The notes: generated by a model not told the origin, from the sequence alone. Counted from the stretch's first letter, positions 45,205 through 58,600 are shown. The stretch is DNA of 64,000 bases from Isoetes taiwanensis (GCA_021234155.1 JAJEKV010000057.1:8708108-8772107), one strand, 5' to 3'. Translations and numbers: made by a program.

Positions 45205-45552
45205 TCACATGAAGAAACGATTTGCCTGGATGTGGATGACATGAAGGTATTCAAATCGAGGGCACATCGTTACTTCTACAAAAGGCAATTTGATCACATT
45301 TTCATCGAGCCCAATTTTAGGATCCAACACAAGGGACCTTGCACTGTTCCAAAGACAAGGAGCATTCCCCATCCTGGGCCGTTCAAGTGATCGTTGCATT
45401 CCATGAAATAACATGTCTTTCGCGCATGATAGGCACACGCTCCCAGGATGCTCAAATACACAACCAAGTTTGGCCTCATGCCACCTTCGATCATTTCTAA
45501 AACACTCTAAAACATGAAGATATTGCCTAGAATTAGCATATGTCAAAGGCAT
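45205..45552 (-). pseudogene. pentatricopeptide-repeat (PPR) gene relic
   Basis: In one minus frame MIEGGMRPNLVVYLSILGAC (45494 down) fits the PPR repeat, helix-turn with 'G.(R/K)PN.V.Y.S.L.AC'. The preceding repeat (TYANSRQYLHVLECF) is in a different frame, so a frameshift separates them. Downstream sequence is unclear. PPR proteins bind organellar RNA. Only one to two repeats remain of a protein that normally has ten or more, so this is a relic. Confidence 0.5.
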
Positions 45553-45925
45553 TACATGCCTGCTCTAAGTTCTAGCACTTGACATACATGTCAAGCAACG
45601 CGCTTCTAATGACAACATCGGATTCAAAGTCTCTTCTGATAATTTCACTATGTATCCTTGCTTTAGTGAACATGGAGAATAACTGCATAGTTTATATTCT
45701 ATATGTATTTGTAGTAACATTCATTTTCTTCTACCATTATTTGGCCAAGAGCTTCAATCATGTTATTCCATTTGAAACAGTAAAAGCCACGAATACGTTG
45801 TATTAATCATAAGTTGAAAGCTCATGTTATATTGAGAGTGTTCCCCTAAGGATAGCAGTCCTGCAAACTGTATTTTTGTCTGGTTTATTTTCCTTTGTCT
45901 GGTTTATTTTCCTACTAATGCAAAA

Positions 45926-45950
45926 AAGTCGTATTTAATTAAAGTGGGAC
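45926..45950. repeat. shared 25-bp terminus, copy 2 (inverted)
   Basis: Exact reverse complement of 5055-5079. To its right lies the GC-richer region with the FCP1-like gene. It may mark the left boundary of a large host element that includes that gene. Confidence 0.6.
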
Positions 45951-46279
45951 TCATTCCATTCCCATTTTTTTTCGGAACCCGGTTAATTTACATAAAAAGT
46001 AGCACCCCGACCCGAAAACTATCCTTAATTCGAATTTTTGAATAAAACTCTGAATCCGAGCTTTGCTGCAGTTTTCCCAGGTTCGCGAGTCGAGAACAAA
46101 AACAATGCAACTGAAACAAAGGAAATTCATTAAAGTTTGAAACCAAAGATCTAGTTGAAAAAGAATTTTTATTAATAAATTGAACAGATACAATGTATTT
46201 TACATCGGACGCAGAGACCATGGCGGTCTTCTTTGTCACTACTGATTACATCATCTTGGTAGGTGGTCCACCTTAGGGG

Positions 46280-46740
46280 ATTAACTTGTGGGCTTCTTCA
46301 TGCCGCGTCTGTAAGCCTTGGGGGCAACCTGAAGAGTGTGGAATGCCTCACGTGGAGGTGCCTCTGGAGCTACCGGCCGCCTCGTCCACCCGACTTCTCC
46401 ACTCGCCTCCCATGACCTTTCATCGAATATGCTCCTTCCCCACCCTCCGTGGATGTTATGCAATGCTTGCAAGATGCTTTGAGCTTGCTGGACTTTCTCT
46501 TTGTTCTTCCGTTGTTCTTTATCCCCGGGGTGTAGCGAGCAACCTCACGGGTCGCGAGCAACCTTGTCCCAAAGGTAGGGCAAGAGTGTGGCGTGGACCA
46601 GGGATCCGTGCCGAGCGGTATTTCTTCCGCCTTTGAGCGGGATTTGTGCCGCTGGAGGCGGTCTCGTGATGCCCGGCGGGATGCGTGGCTGGTGTCGGAT
46701 CGTGCACGAACCACCTAGAGCAAGGAGAGTATGATTAACA
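46280..46740 (-). other. possible terminal exon(s) of the minus-strand host gene
   Basis: A 114-codon minus frame (46370-46714), Arg/Ser/Lys rich with RTKRKSSKLKASCKHCITS, has no family match. Its position, downstream of the FCP1-like exon and before the boundary at 45950, makes it a candidate 3' exon, but splice sites were not resolved. Confidence 0.3.
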
Positions 46741-46844
46741 ATTACGGTGCCATTAGTCAAAAAGCGAAGAAAAGAACGTTGAAATCAAATTACAATGGAG
46801 AACATTCATTCCATACAACCGCATCCAATGTGGGAAGTAGTGTC

Positions 46845-47006
46845 TTTCGACTCGCGAAGTCGAGAAAGGCCCATAAAAGTGAAAGTACAACCACTCTCAT
46901 TAGAATATGGTTGCATCCAATCACACACGGAAGCATACAAATGGTTCGTCCTTTTCGAGATAGATATGAAGCATGCCTTTCTCGACTCGTGAGTCGAGAA
47001 AGGCAT
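46845..47006. repeat. palindrome pair near the gene's 3' side
   Basis: 46845-46867 (TTTCGACTCGCG-AAGTCGAGAAA) is an imperfect copy. 46973-47006 is a 34-bp palindrome with only its two central bases unpaired, centre CGACTCGTGAGTCG. They belong to the family seen in the introns at 47926-48063 and 62894-63311. Confidence 0.8.
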
Positions 47007-47149
47007 CGGAAACGCAATGTACAAGTATATTCATTACAAAATGTTCAATACATGTGTTCACGTTCGTTTACAATATTCACACAATTTGACTATCTGAAAG
47101 CAGGGGTCACTTTTCTTGTTCACCAAAGTATTTGCCGTCCATAGCTTTC

Positions 47150-47925
47150 ATGATCGCCTTGCTCTCTGGATCGGGTTCCGTGGAGGCTCGGATAGTTCGT
47201 AAGCACATCGGCGACAAGAATGGCAAAGAGGGATTCGCCAAGGCGGAATGAGTCAGAAGGACAACCACCTATCCGTCTCATATTCTTGGTCGATATGGCT
47301 TAGCAATGATTGTATTTTTTGGCGTTATGATAGCACTTGTAGGCGGAGTCGTCTATGATCAGCGTGTTGTGTTTGCCATAGTCCTGGAATTGCTCATACT
47401 TATTTGTCCGGCCTTTTCACCATTATAGGCTTCCCCTTTGTGATGGCTGGATCGAGGTCCTTCACATGCTCGACCCTTTCGTTTCCCCAAACGAACTTGA
47501 ACTTCAAAACTGAAATGCCGATAACACCAAGAACATTGACAATATTTTTCTTTGCCATACAAGACCATATGCCCACTTCGAATCCCCGTTCCAGGCACCA
47601 TTCAATAATTTCCTTAGCTCTAGGCCTCGGATACACTATTTTATGCTCTGTTTTGGTTGGGATCTGCGAGGTGTTAATCTCGGGGACGTCCTTGTCGTGG
47701 TATACTGCAGCTAATACTCCATTGATGTCAAATATTACAAGCTTGGTGGGACCAGCTGGATCCCAGTTGGAGTTTGGCTCTGACCATATTTCCGGTTGAT
47801 CGGGATCCAAATGCGGGATCATTATCTCCGGTCCTTTCTGGCTGTTAGCAGTGTCTTGATCTGGGTTGTCTTTGTGAAGTGAACCGATGCTTTCCAATGA
47901 CGATGCGGAGTTGACAAGGAATTCC
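47150..47925 (-). pseudogene. FCP1/NIF-like phosphatase domain exon
   Basis: After an AG acceptor at 47926 the frame runs to a stop at 47400, with TKLVIFDINGVLAAVY (motif I, D-x-N-G rather than the D-x-D of active HAD phosphatases), RPRAKEIIEWCLERGFEVGI plus WS (motif II), and GKPIMV (motif III Lys). Past a frame break the sequence continues as FQDYGKHNTLIIDDSAYKC (about 47340-47395), the usual DD motif. This is the FCP1-homology (NIF) family; the D-to-N change is also common in a plant-specific branch, so catalysis is uncertain. The break near 47400 may be decay, a missed intron, or sequencing error. Confidence 0.75.
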
Positions 47926-48063
47926 CTGAAATGATGACATCTGTCAGAAAGGAAATGAGTTTTCTCGACTCGCGAGTCGAGAATGAAAAGAAAAGGTATT
48001 GAAAGGAAACGTTTTTCTCGACTTCATGAGTCGAGAAACACCGATAGAGCAAAGTAAACTCAC
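47926..48063 (-). other. 138-bp intron with two palindromes
   Basis: Donor CAGAG|GTGAGT at 48063 and acceptor CATTTCAG at 47926 on the minus strand. It holds a perfect 22-bp palindrome (47962-47983, core TCTCGACTCGCGAGTCGAGA) and an imperfect one (48014-48038). Confidence 0.7.
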
Positions 48064-48658
48064 CTCTGTCTCAGGTTTTTAATAATGTTTTCGGCAGCAT
48101 TCTGGTCCAAACCTTCGACATCCTCGTCTCCGTCATCCTCGTCTCCGTCAGCTTTGTCTCCCTCGTCCTCGCCGTCTTTCGCTTCCATTTGTCTTCCTCC
48201 CCTTGAAATGCTCATGAAGCGGATCCGTGTATGTTGAATGGTTTCAACCATGTCCTTATTTCCAACCATGGATATAGGTTTCATTCCAAACAAAGATAGC
48301 CCCCGAGAGAGAACAGGCCATTCATGTACCACTTTCGCGATACAATTTGATCTTCCTCGACCAAAGCTGGTTATGAAGTACTTGATAACTCTTGGCGGAT
48401 AGGAATTCTATGTATAGGACGGTCGCACCATCTTTTGCTGACCTTGTCCATCGATGGAACATCCTCCATAAACCTGCCCCCTTTCAGGGTTCCATCTGCT
48501 CTTGAGAGATCATGAACTTGTCGAGATAATGATGCTCGCTAGACCACCACTTATCCAGGTCGACCGCCGATCTTGAAATCAAAACCAGAACTATGTTGGC
48601 AAAGCTTGGTGCCTTCGGCAAGCCAAGTCTGCACTCATGATCAAGTTCGTATATGGAG
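48064..48658 (-). pseudogene. upstream exon(s) of the host gene
   Basis: Two minus frames are visible. 48060-48332 reads MVHEWPVLSRGLSLFGMKPI and ends in an acidic EDEGDKADGDEDDGDEDVEG tract followed by the intron donor. 48484-48658 reads SIYELDHECRLGLPKAPSF then WWSSEHHYLDKFMISQ, directly at the chromovirus boundary. A stop at about 48484 and a frame change separate them. No family recognised for this part. The acidic tract before an FCP1-like domain could be a linker. Confidence 0.5.
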
Positions 48659-48663
48659 TGCAT

Positions 48664-50281
48664 TGTGGCGCCTCGAATATATATCGACCTCCGGACGATA
48701 TACATACGGGGACTTTCCCCTCCCATGGCAATCATCTCACCATGAGCAGGGCCCTCCGTCTATTTCGGGCCATCTATGAAATGAGGCCCGAAAGAAGGAC
48801 ACGAAGGGGTCATTCGGCCCACGCCTTCAATGGGACTCCTACGTTGCGGAAGCATGAATACAAGGGTTAGCACACAGCATGAATATACATAAATAACCAC
48901 CACGAAGGGTGGCTTAATCCATCCAATATACCAACGGTACGTAATATGCATCTAATCCTAAGAAAACACGAGAACCAGTGTTCTACCCCCGGCTCGGACT
49001 CGGTGAGGGGATCGGGACTACTGGGCCTCAAGGGATCAGCTAGGCCAGAAGTCTTGGCATGGCGTTGGGCGGGCATAGAACATTGGCTAGGGTTGTCCAC
49101 TCCATCCGCCCCTCCCGTGCACACTTTGCGGATGGGTCAATTCACGCTATGGTTTCGCTTATAGCCTTCCGAGACGCAGTTCAAGGTATCACCACGCGAG
49201 CCTACTCCGTGTTCATGGACTGGTTGGTCCGATGAGGCAGGTCGGGAAGCGTCCCCTTCCGTAATCCGCGGTGGTTCCATGGGTGAGCTAGAGAATACGT
49301 GCCGCATCAGCGACCCCCGCATCCGTACCCGACTTACTCACCCTAAATCTACTCAAAGTGCAAGGTGCTCCATACGGATCACACCTCTACACCCAGGGAG
49401 TGTCAGACCCATACCCGGCCCTCTACGTGACCGGCTATCAGGCCTAGCCCACTGTAGGAGTCTCAGGAGCCTTGTATGCTCGTGCAAGACCCCACCCCTC
49501 ATGTCACCACTGTGTTCCTTGTCTGGTGCTAAGCCAGACCATAGCATCTAGGACCCGGTGGGCTCTTGTGCACAGGCCGCATTTAATGGGACTGTACAGG
49601 GCGCTATCTAGGAGCATACTACAATACACGGTTCAGAGGCCTCTACCCCCGTAATCCCCCGTTTGAGTCGATTAAACAAAGAACTAACAATCCATCCTTT
49701 CAGAGTAAGAACCAGAATTGAATATAAAGAGAACTTGTTTGTACAATCAAGGGTTAGTTTCTATGATTGATTTACAAAGAGAACAGAGAGAGACGGACAC
49801 AACCAAGTGTTAACTAGAATTCACATAGCCACCTACCTGAATTCTGGCTGGACTCGTTTCCATGGGGCGCCTCCATCTTTTGGGAGTTGAGAATTCAGCT
49901 GTTACTTCACAGGGACGACTGTTATGGTGATCTTCTGCAAGTGTCTGATGGCGCCCTGCTCCTGGCCTTCCTTGGTCGATCTTCAGGAGTCAATCCCAGG
50001 GATAGGGGTCAAGTTGGCATCCAAACTTGGCAATCCCCATGCTGCCCAATCGATTGGGGCAGGTGGCGCCTTCCCAAATGGTAATTAGCCTAATTTCCTA
50101 GGTTATAGGTTATTATTATTAATGTGTTAAATTAGCATAGCTAATTTAATCCTTTTTAAGGTAACCCCCTAGGTTGCAATTAAGTTCCCATACCCCCATG
50201 GTAGCGTACCTTTAGGGAGTGATGTGCTTGTAGTTGTACGTGTCCCGTATAGTAGACCGTATAAATACGTGGAACGTCACA
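48664..50281 (-). repeat. chromovirus 3' LTR
   Basis: 1618 bp; on the minus strand starts TGTGACGTTCCACG and ends GGCGCCACA. Confidence 0.9.
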
Positions 50282-50294
50282 TTCTCCCCTCCTT
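50282..50294 (-). promoter_or_regulatory. chromovirus polypurine tract
   Basis: Minus strand AAGGAGGGGAGAA directly before the 3' LTR. Confidence 0.9.
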
Positions 50295-50807
50295 AAAAAT
50301 AATGCTGTCCTCAGCATTGGGGTTAGCTAATTGAATACATATACGTAAAGCACTGAATTAGAAAATGAAGTTAAGAATATAACATTAATACGTTGAGATT
50401 ATAGTAATTCGGACAGTAATACATTGAAGTTAAAATATCAAAGTACAAGCACCAAGGTGCCCGATACAAACTTATGATCAAGGGAGTTTAGGACCGAAGT
50501 CCCATTTAAAACATTCTGACAGCAAAAATCACACATGTAGACAAAACCAATACGGGAAAAGTTGGGTCATCAGCAACCCTCTATACAAGGCAGGTGACGA
50601 CTTGTTCATTGGCCTGCACATAACCATATACCCGTAGGTTAATAATATGATTAAGTTGTGGTTGAAGGGACCACCCCCTACAATTAAAATAAAAATTATC
50701 TAGAAGGGAATCTATCATGTGTACGGCTTGCAATTCATTGTGGCATAAGGAATGGTGGAGTTCCCCGTGTAGCCGGAATGAACGCAGTCTATTTACTAGA
50801 TGCCTCT
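50295..50807 (-). other. chromovirus 3' untranslated region
   Basis: AT-rich stretch between the chromodomain frame and the polypurine tract; no ORF recognised. Confidence 0.6.
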
Positions 50808-52200
50808 CTAGCAATTCGCGGTCATGTCAACATCAACAATAAACCACGTCCTAGAGAACACGAAGGTGATCTCATCATCGGTTATTATTATCATATACGA
50901 TGCGTCTACCCCTCTAAAACATGATTCTCGGTCAATCAAGCCTTCAAGCTTACCGCCGGGAGCGGGGTTGATAGCATCGTTGATGGTGCGGCCTTGAGAT
51001 TCCCGCATGAAGTCCGGATAGTGCTTCTCAAGGTCTATCTTCATCATCCAGGTAGCATCTTCAACTGGTAAGTGCTTCCACTTGACCAAGTATTGCAACA
51101 TTTGAGTTCTTCTGGTTTGTTTGTAAGCTCGATCAAGAAGAGCTTCGGGCACTATTTCCAGCTGCTCTTCAGTCATTTCTAGGAGGGTAGGGGTATCCAA
51201 AACCTCCTCTGGATCAGGGGGTGTCTTTGCCCTCGGAAGACTCACGTGAAAGACCTTGTGGATTTTCAAGCGGGTGGCAAGTCCAAGCGATATGCCTGTT
51301 CTCCCCACGCGCGTTCGGTAATCCCAACGCCCAGCCCATATCGGGTGCCAACTTCTTCTGATTACCAATTTTAAGCTTGGCTTGTTTTACTTTGATCTTA
51401 AGCCAAACTGACTCACCCACCTGGAAGATTCGTGGGGTTCGGTGCTTATCCGCTAGACTCTTCTGACGACTGCGTGCGGCCAATAAGTAATCTCGAACTT
51501 CTTCCACCAAGGCCTGCATTTCTAAAAGGAGTTGTTGCGAGACCTCCACTTTAGAAACAGGATTATGCCACGTGTCTGGAGTAAGACATTGATAGCCATA
51601 ATTTATCATGAAGGGAGACATTCTAGAAGATTCCTGCTTTGTACTGTTGTAGGCGAATTCTACCAAGTAAATATAATCCGCCCATTGTGTATTTTACTCC
51701 ATACATAGCTTCTTAGCATATCTTCGATAATACGATTGACACGTTCTGTTTGACCATACCCCGAGGATGGTAGGCCGTACTCATGGCAAGCTTGGTGCGG
51801 ATGGTGGCGAAGAAATCCTTCCGAATGCACCCGACAAACTTAGGATCCCTATCCGATACAATTACTCGGCATCCCGTAATCACGAAAATTTCCTTTGCAA
51901 AGAAAGGCGGTGTCGGGCGGTGTCGTGGTGCGACATGGCGAAAGTGAGCCATCTTTGATAATTTGTCGACCCACGACCATTAAGGCATCATATCCACGGA
52001 GATGCGTGGAAGCCCCACAATGAAATCCATGGTTATGACTTCCCACTTGGCGTTGGGCACATCCAAAGGTTGCAACTCCCGGGAACTCTTAATTGCTCGC
52101 CTTGGTTTTGTGACAAACGACAATGCTTTGATGTACCTAGCAATATCCTTCTTCATGGAAGGCCAAAAATAGCTGGGCGGATCTTAAAGTAAGTTTTCAT
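50808..52200 (-). pseudogene. chromovirus integrase and chromodomain, broken
   Basis: Visible in pieces on the minus strand: integrase core with VIVSDRDPKFVG (second catalytic Asp) and TAYHPRGM (about 51760-51860); the next helix VEFAYNSTKQESSRMSPFMI with NYGY (51570-51666); HRTPRIFQVGESVWLK; HKVFHVSLPRAK; then the chromodomain, LQYLVKWKHLPVEDATW (about 51050-51105). The chromodomain directs insertion to particular chromatin in this group. At least three frame breaks. Confidence 0.85.
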
Positions 52201-52479
52201 AAAACCCGCATGTGTCTGCTATAGGGCATTGTGTGTGTCATGGAGAATCAGCTTTCGCACCCACAGAGTATTTGGAACACACAACTTAGCTTTGTAATAT
52301 AATAAATTGCCCTCCTTCTTATATATGAACGGAATGCTTCACGTTCTTTATAGTCAGACGGGGCTTCCTTTACCCAAACTTTCCCAAATATTCTGAGAAT
52401 TCGGGATCGTGGCCAAGGTCATTCTATTCTGCTTCCCAAACTCATTTGGTGAGTGTGGAAATGGCATTACAATGGGTGC

Positions 52480-54150
52480 GGGTTATGAAGGGATGGCGTG
52501 ACAAAGCATCGCAACCACATTGTGCTTTTCACGGCTTGTATACAATCTAGAAGTCATATTCCTCGAGGAATTCCATCCATCTTTTTGACGGAGATTCAAA
52601 TTTGGCTGGGTGGATAGAATGGCGGAGACTCGATGATCCGTATCCAGCTGAAATCTTCTACCAAGAAGGTAGTGTCTCCAAATCGGAGCACGCATACAAC
52701 CGCTAGCAACTCCTCGATCATGGGTAGGATATCGCTGCGCATCGTTCATCTTCTTTGAATCGTAGCAACAACTCTCCCCCTCACGCATTAAGACTCCACG
52801 GTAGCTATCTTACTCGCATCGGTGGCTACCGATTTATCCTTTTCCGGATCGGGCAAGGTAAGGACTGGTGCGGATGTTAAAAGCATCCTTGAGTTTAAAG
52901 CCGACTTGGACTTTTGTTTTCCAATGTTCCATCCAATCCTTTACTTTCTCATGCCTTGTGAGATTAGTAAGAGGTGCGGCAATTGTTGCAAAATCCTTAA
53001 CAAATTTCCGATAATATCCTGCGAGTCCCAAGAAACTCCGGACCTGGGGAAACATTATTTGGAATGGGCGGTCCTTTTTCGCTTCTATCTTAGGCTGGGT
53101 CTGTAGCAATTCCTTCTGAGATAATATGCCCCAAATAGTCTACCCTCGGAGTGGCGAACTTGCATTTAGAGAACTTGGCAAAGAGCTGATGGCGCCTTAG
53201 CTTTTGCAAAGCTAATCGAAGATGTTGTTCATGTTGCTGCAAGGTTTTACTATAGATGAGAATGTCATCAAAGAAAATGACAACAAAGTCATCCAAGTAT
53301 TGGCGGAAGATGTCATTCATCAACCGCATAAGCGTTGCGGGCGTTGGTCAATCAAAAAGGCATGACAGTGAATTGTAATGCCTATATGTACCTAAAAGCA
53401 GACTTATGGATGTCCTCTTCCTTAATCCTTATCGATGGTACCGGAAGAAATCAATCTTTGAGAAATATTTTGCTCCTTGTAAGCGGTCCATAAGATCATA
53501 CGCCTAGGCAAAGCATAGCGATTCTTGATGGTATGCTTATTGAGTTGCCTATAATCAATACACATCCTTAAGGAGCCATCTTTCTTCTTGACAAAAGAAT
53601 ATAGCCAAATGGTGAAACGCTAGGCGAATAAACCCCAAATTCAGTAACTCTTGTATTTTGTTTCTTAAGCTCTGCTAACTCCAGGAGGACTCATTGATGC
53701 AGGGGCTTTCTTTGGTAGGCTTAGTACCCGGTTCAAGAGTTATCTCACATTCCACCCTCTAAAAGGAGGAAGTTTGTGGATCTCATCCGGGAAAAGATCG
53801 CTAAATTCCCAAAGAGGGTAGCAATGTCCGATGGTAAAGCATCGATTACTTTCTTCTTTGTTTTGAGTCCGACTCAATGGAAGCAAGTTTAATGAAGCAA
53901 AGAAGTTCATTCCTGCGCATAGCTTTTCCTAGCTGCTTTCTTGACATTTATTTGCATGGCCAGTGTAATGAATCACCTTTTATCGTCACACGTGCTCCAT
54001 TAGCGGCATTGAAGGTGACCTCGCTTCTCGCCGATCTATGTGGGCCTGGCGGGGCGCTAAAAACTCCATTCCCACAATAAGATCATATTTGCCAATGTCC
54101 ATTAACTTCGGCACCCAAGGCGGTGGTGCACTCGGCAAATTGCATTTTAA
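52480..54150 (-). pseudogene. chromovirus protease-RT-RNase H, broken
   Basis: The reverse transcriptase catalytic block YLDDFVVIFFDDILIYSK (about 53246-53300), YLGHIISEGI (53105-53135) and the connection region VRSFLGLAGYYRKFVKDFAT (52980-53040) are clear. RNase H sequence is weak (52483-52790, other frames). Upstream, YDLIVGMEFLAPRQAHID near 54050-54110 is the C-terminal part of the aspartic protease. Multiple frameshifts. Confidence 0.85.
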
Positions 54151-54153
54151 AGG

Positions 54154-55670
54154 TTAATCTGGCTGACCATGAGTGTAATCGATCTTACAGCTAGCTATGC
54201 TTAGGCAGGGGATTTTCAGCGTTTCAGTGCGATACACAGGCCATTCTAGGAGAAGCAAAATTATGTGTACTACGTGTCCATCAAAATTATGAAGGGCTTC
54301 TTGTCTACTTGGCCTATTGTAGAAATAATGAAGGTGACTTTTCAGCGTTACTGTTTTTATATAGCGGCAAGAATATGAGGCAGCACCATGAATGTACTCG
54401 GGAGCCTCGTCTTCAGCAAGATTGGACTCCAAATCTTCCCAATCCGAGTCGGCCATGGCGGTTAGGCGTCTAGCGTGGCGTGCGGGCAAGTGCATGAAGT
54501 GTCGGGCCTCATGCTGCCGGTAGCATGCCTTATCCGTGGGCTGTTCTCTACGGCCTCTTTAGGAATGGGTGTAAGAGGGCCCCGAATTTCCCTTACGGCA
54601 TTGTTACGCTTATCCGGCGTGCTAAAGCAACTTTCTTCTCACGGCGTCCATAAGAATTGTCTTTGAGAGGGCCCCGGACTTGGGGAGCGGGGTTTGTAAG
54701 GTGTGGGCGGGCGTGGCTGCCAGTAAGGAGGCGGTGCGGATCTTGGCTCCTTAGCGTGTCTTCCTCAAGGCTTAATGCCTTAGCTTCGCCCTGCTTCTTG
54801 ACTTTGGGTCGATAGCCTTGACCATTCGTTTAATAGATGGGGCCAACCCTTCAATGTAGCCCTCTCTTGCTCTTTTCTCATTCATTCTGGCACATACAAC
54901 CTCAAGCGCATGAATTAGGTCGATTGTAGGCCTGCACGGACATGCCCTTGTTCCAACTTTGTAGAAGATGCGAATACATTGGCATTTATGCTTACGAGGG
55001 CCGTAATGCGATTTAAAAGCCTTAGCAAACTTCACGAACTTGCATCTGCTCCTATCCGGTGTTTAGCTGCGGCGTAACCCTTCCACCAAATACGGGCAGA
55101 CTCCGGTAAAGGTTCGTGGTGGCAACCTTCCTGTATCTTTCTCCGTCATTCCATAGGACTTCAGAATTCCTTCATTTTTCGTCCAACCAAGATTTCGCAT
55201 TCAAGCCTCCTCTGGATTTCCCATCAAAAGTGAGCCAACTTCGGTTCTTCCATATACTAGTGATATTTTGTATCACTTGAGTTTTTCGGTATTCCTTATC
55301 CTTACGCCTTGAATGGTCTTTGTCGATAGCGAGGAACCCGAAGAACCGAAGTGGTTGAATGTGAGGAAGCGGCGCTATCCTTAGAGGAACCGTTGGCGCT
55401 TAGCATGAGTCCTTCTCCATGCAGTGCAGGGGCTAGCTCTGGGGAGGAGATGGGTCACATTTGTGCGAGGTGGACTCAATGGTCATGAGGAGGTAATTCG
55501 GTCCGTCCTCCCCGAGTATGTGGCGGGTGGATTGGTATGCAACACATAAGCCCGTAACTCGCCGAGTTGCCTTTTCATTAACATCAATTCTGTTGGGGGT
55601 GAGCCTCTTGGCGTTGGAGGGTGTTTGCCGCCGCCGCTATGCACGTGCCGATCTATAGGAATCATTCATG
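54154..55670 (-). pseudogene. chromovirus gag region, broken
   Basis: 54772-55035 reads EGYIEGLAPSIKRMVKAIDP, typical of the retrotransposon gag domain (Y..GL.P.I...V). A zinc knuckle is not convincingly visible. An acidic frame at 54154-54495 lies between gag and protease. Assignment rests on position and one motif. Confidence 0.55.
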
Positions 55671-58600
55671 AATATATAAGCTGATTTACATTAATGTACA
55701 ATCCCTTTTTAAGTTAATCGAAACAAAAGTATATACAAAGAAGACAATATTTGTATTTCATTCAAGTTGATTATAACAACGGGTTGATTGATACATGGAT
55801 TGAGACAAAAGTAGGTATGATACAATGGGAACTTTTAAAGTTTTGCTTGCACACACAACGTAACCACAACAATGAAAACACAACGGAAGAGACCAAGCCT
55901 AGGGGTTGGCGAAGGGTCTGAGGATCAGCGTAGCGGGTACTCTCCCGTCTGCCCGGACGAAGTTTATAGCGTGCCCGGGCTTGGACAATGATTGCTTGGT
56001 ACTCCCATGTTGGGCGATAATCAGAAGGTTAAAGAGCCTTCGCATCGCATAAAAAGAGTTGCCAAAGATGGTCGTTGAGGCGTCCTCGGCCGTGCACTGG
56101 TCATATTCCGGTGGTCAGTGCGACGCGGTGTCATCTTCAGATCCTCGAAAGCTTCGATCCACGAGGATGTTAACTATCTCGACCCTTTGTCAGGGTCGTA
56201 GAGTTCCCCTGGTGGCGGTGGTTCGGTTTCATAGCCTTCCTCCCACTCTGGATATTCACCATATCTCTGGCCATAGTCCTGGTCTGGCGGCCCGGGATCG
56301 TCCCTCCTAACCATATCGGTGATTCTCTCCTCATATTCCCAAATGGTTTCCTCTGCAATATAGTTGGAATAAATAGAGAACATTTTTGTAATTCCATTAT
56401 TTTCTAAAGTTTTAATACTTTTGAAGAGGATGTCATATATAAAAAACACACAATCCAATAATACTCCTCAAGAGAACTTTGTATTTAATAAGTAAATAAG
56501 GTACACCATTTGTCAATATGGTCCATTCAATTGCCAATCGAAAATCCCAGAACACACATAGATATATATATAAGAAAAACTAGCAAAACATATATATATA
56601 TACATTTCTCATAGCAAAATTATACTAGGAACTAGGCTCTGCCTCTTGATCCTTAGCCCTAGGAGGTGGTGGGAAGTCGGTGTCGATTAGCACAGAGTAA
56701 CCCCGAGGGTCTCTCGTGGGCGCAAGCGGATGCAACCTCTGGTGGATAGGCAACGGCCAATGGGGCTGCCGGGAGCTTCATGCCCATCAAGGCGCAATGT
56801 CCTGACCCAAGGCCGCCGGGGCAAGATCCCGTCAGATGCGGTACATACGTAAGCGTCACGATAGGGAAGCTTCTTGTGGCCGGCGATTGTAGAGAGTGCC
56901 GCGGAGGCCCCACCATGAAGCTTGACCTGCGGCGCTAGATCTCGGGCTATGAAGAGGACTTGTCCGGTATTTGAAGGCCGACAAAAAGCGGGTAAGATGG
57001 TTACCCAAACACTTTCCCCCATGAAGTCTCGAGATCTTTGCCACTTCTTTATCTAGGTCCATGGGGACTTCTTCCTCCTTGAGCTCTGTTGCTCCTCCTT
57101 CTTGTCTTGAGGGTTATGGTATAAATCTTCACCCTCATCATCTGAGTGGGAGGAACCTCCACCATATTAATGTTTGGGGCGTGAGGTCCCATAGCCGTGA
57201 AGGCATCACAAAAAGTTGAAGGCTGGTTTCACGCATCCGCGAAATCCGAAGGCGTAGTAAGTCTCGTAGGCTCTAGAGTTTCACGACGGAACGAAGGAGC
57301 TGGTGCACCCGAGGAAGCTTCGGTAGAAGTGAAGTCGATGAAGTCATCCATACAATACTCCATAAGCTCGTAGAGTACATGGTCTTTGCGCTTGCGCCGA
57401 AATCCGCCACCACGCGGATACGTCCGGATAATATCATCCAAGAGAAGGTATTCCTGCCCCGGTGATAAATAAGCTGGAAGGCCGCCTAACCCGACAAGCC
57501 TATAGATGGGTCACGGCGGCGGTGGTAACTCCTCTGCTAGCTCTTTCCAGCGGGCAAAAGTCGCCCATTCCGATATACCGTCATCCCCCTCCTCGGAGGA
57601 TTACGGCGGCTTGCCCTTCTCTGGTGGCAAGGTTTCATCCTCAGCGTATTGGTCCATGAGGATGGCTAGGTGAAAGTAGCTTCGGATCTTGCTGCCCACG
57701 ATCTTTGGGATGCGGTAGGTGTTTACCCCATCGGAGTTTCCCCTTGAGGACATCATAAGCATGTGTGTCCCGCCTAGCATCTGCCGAACTATCTCCCGCT
57801 CCAAATACGAGTGGGGAGGATCCCTAAGAGAGGAATACACAGAGGAAGCATTTCCTCCATGTAAAATCAAGGAATCCGGCGTAGTCCGGATGCCGCTACA
57901 TGTTAGCAAGGAGATCTATGCGTTGGCATAGCAAAGCTGACCAGCAGGTCGAAAGGAACCATGGATCCCATTTCTCTCCATCAAAAGGTACCAGGCTGGT
58001 AAGGTCGGTGGCAATATTAGGCTTAGAAGGGAGGAGAGAGGAAAAGAAGCGTTTAAAATAACTTACAGTCCCTTTTAAGCCCTCTTAGCTAAAAGCGGAC
58101 GTCAGCCTTTTAATTTTAAAAAACATTAAACTTTTAATTCAAAATAAAAGCCTTTTTATTAATTATCACAAAAAAATATGTACAAACGCGGATCCCGCAA
58201 GTAGACTAAGGTTGCTCCCCCGTATCCTACGAGGCGAGGGCTAAATCCTTAGGCATTATGGTGACCCTCTTTGCGTGGATGGCGCAAGGTTGGCATCACC
58301 AAAAGTGCTACCAAGTAGGTTTTGTGACCTCTTGGGCGCCAAAATACAAAGGTGGAAACGGAGATCGGTCTTAAATTGTTGTGCGATCTCCCGCATCTTC
58401 TCTCGAAAAGGCAGCTTCACGATCGAGGAAGGTCCGTGGACTTCTGAAATTTGGCGGATCTCCCGAATGCCACGGTACCGGTCGGAACCGATGGGGCTTC
58501 CGCGGGTGGAGAGGCCCCGACGATGTTGCACCGATCTTAGCCACGAACCGCCGGCGGGAGTTATCCACTCTCTGGGCCGCCCGGTCGAACTGGTCTTCTT

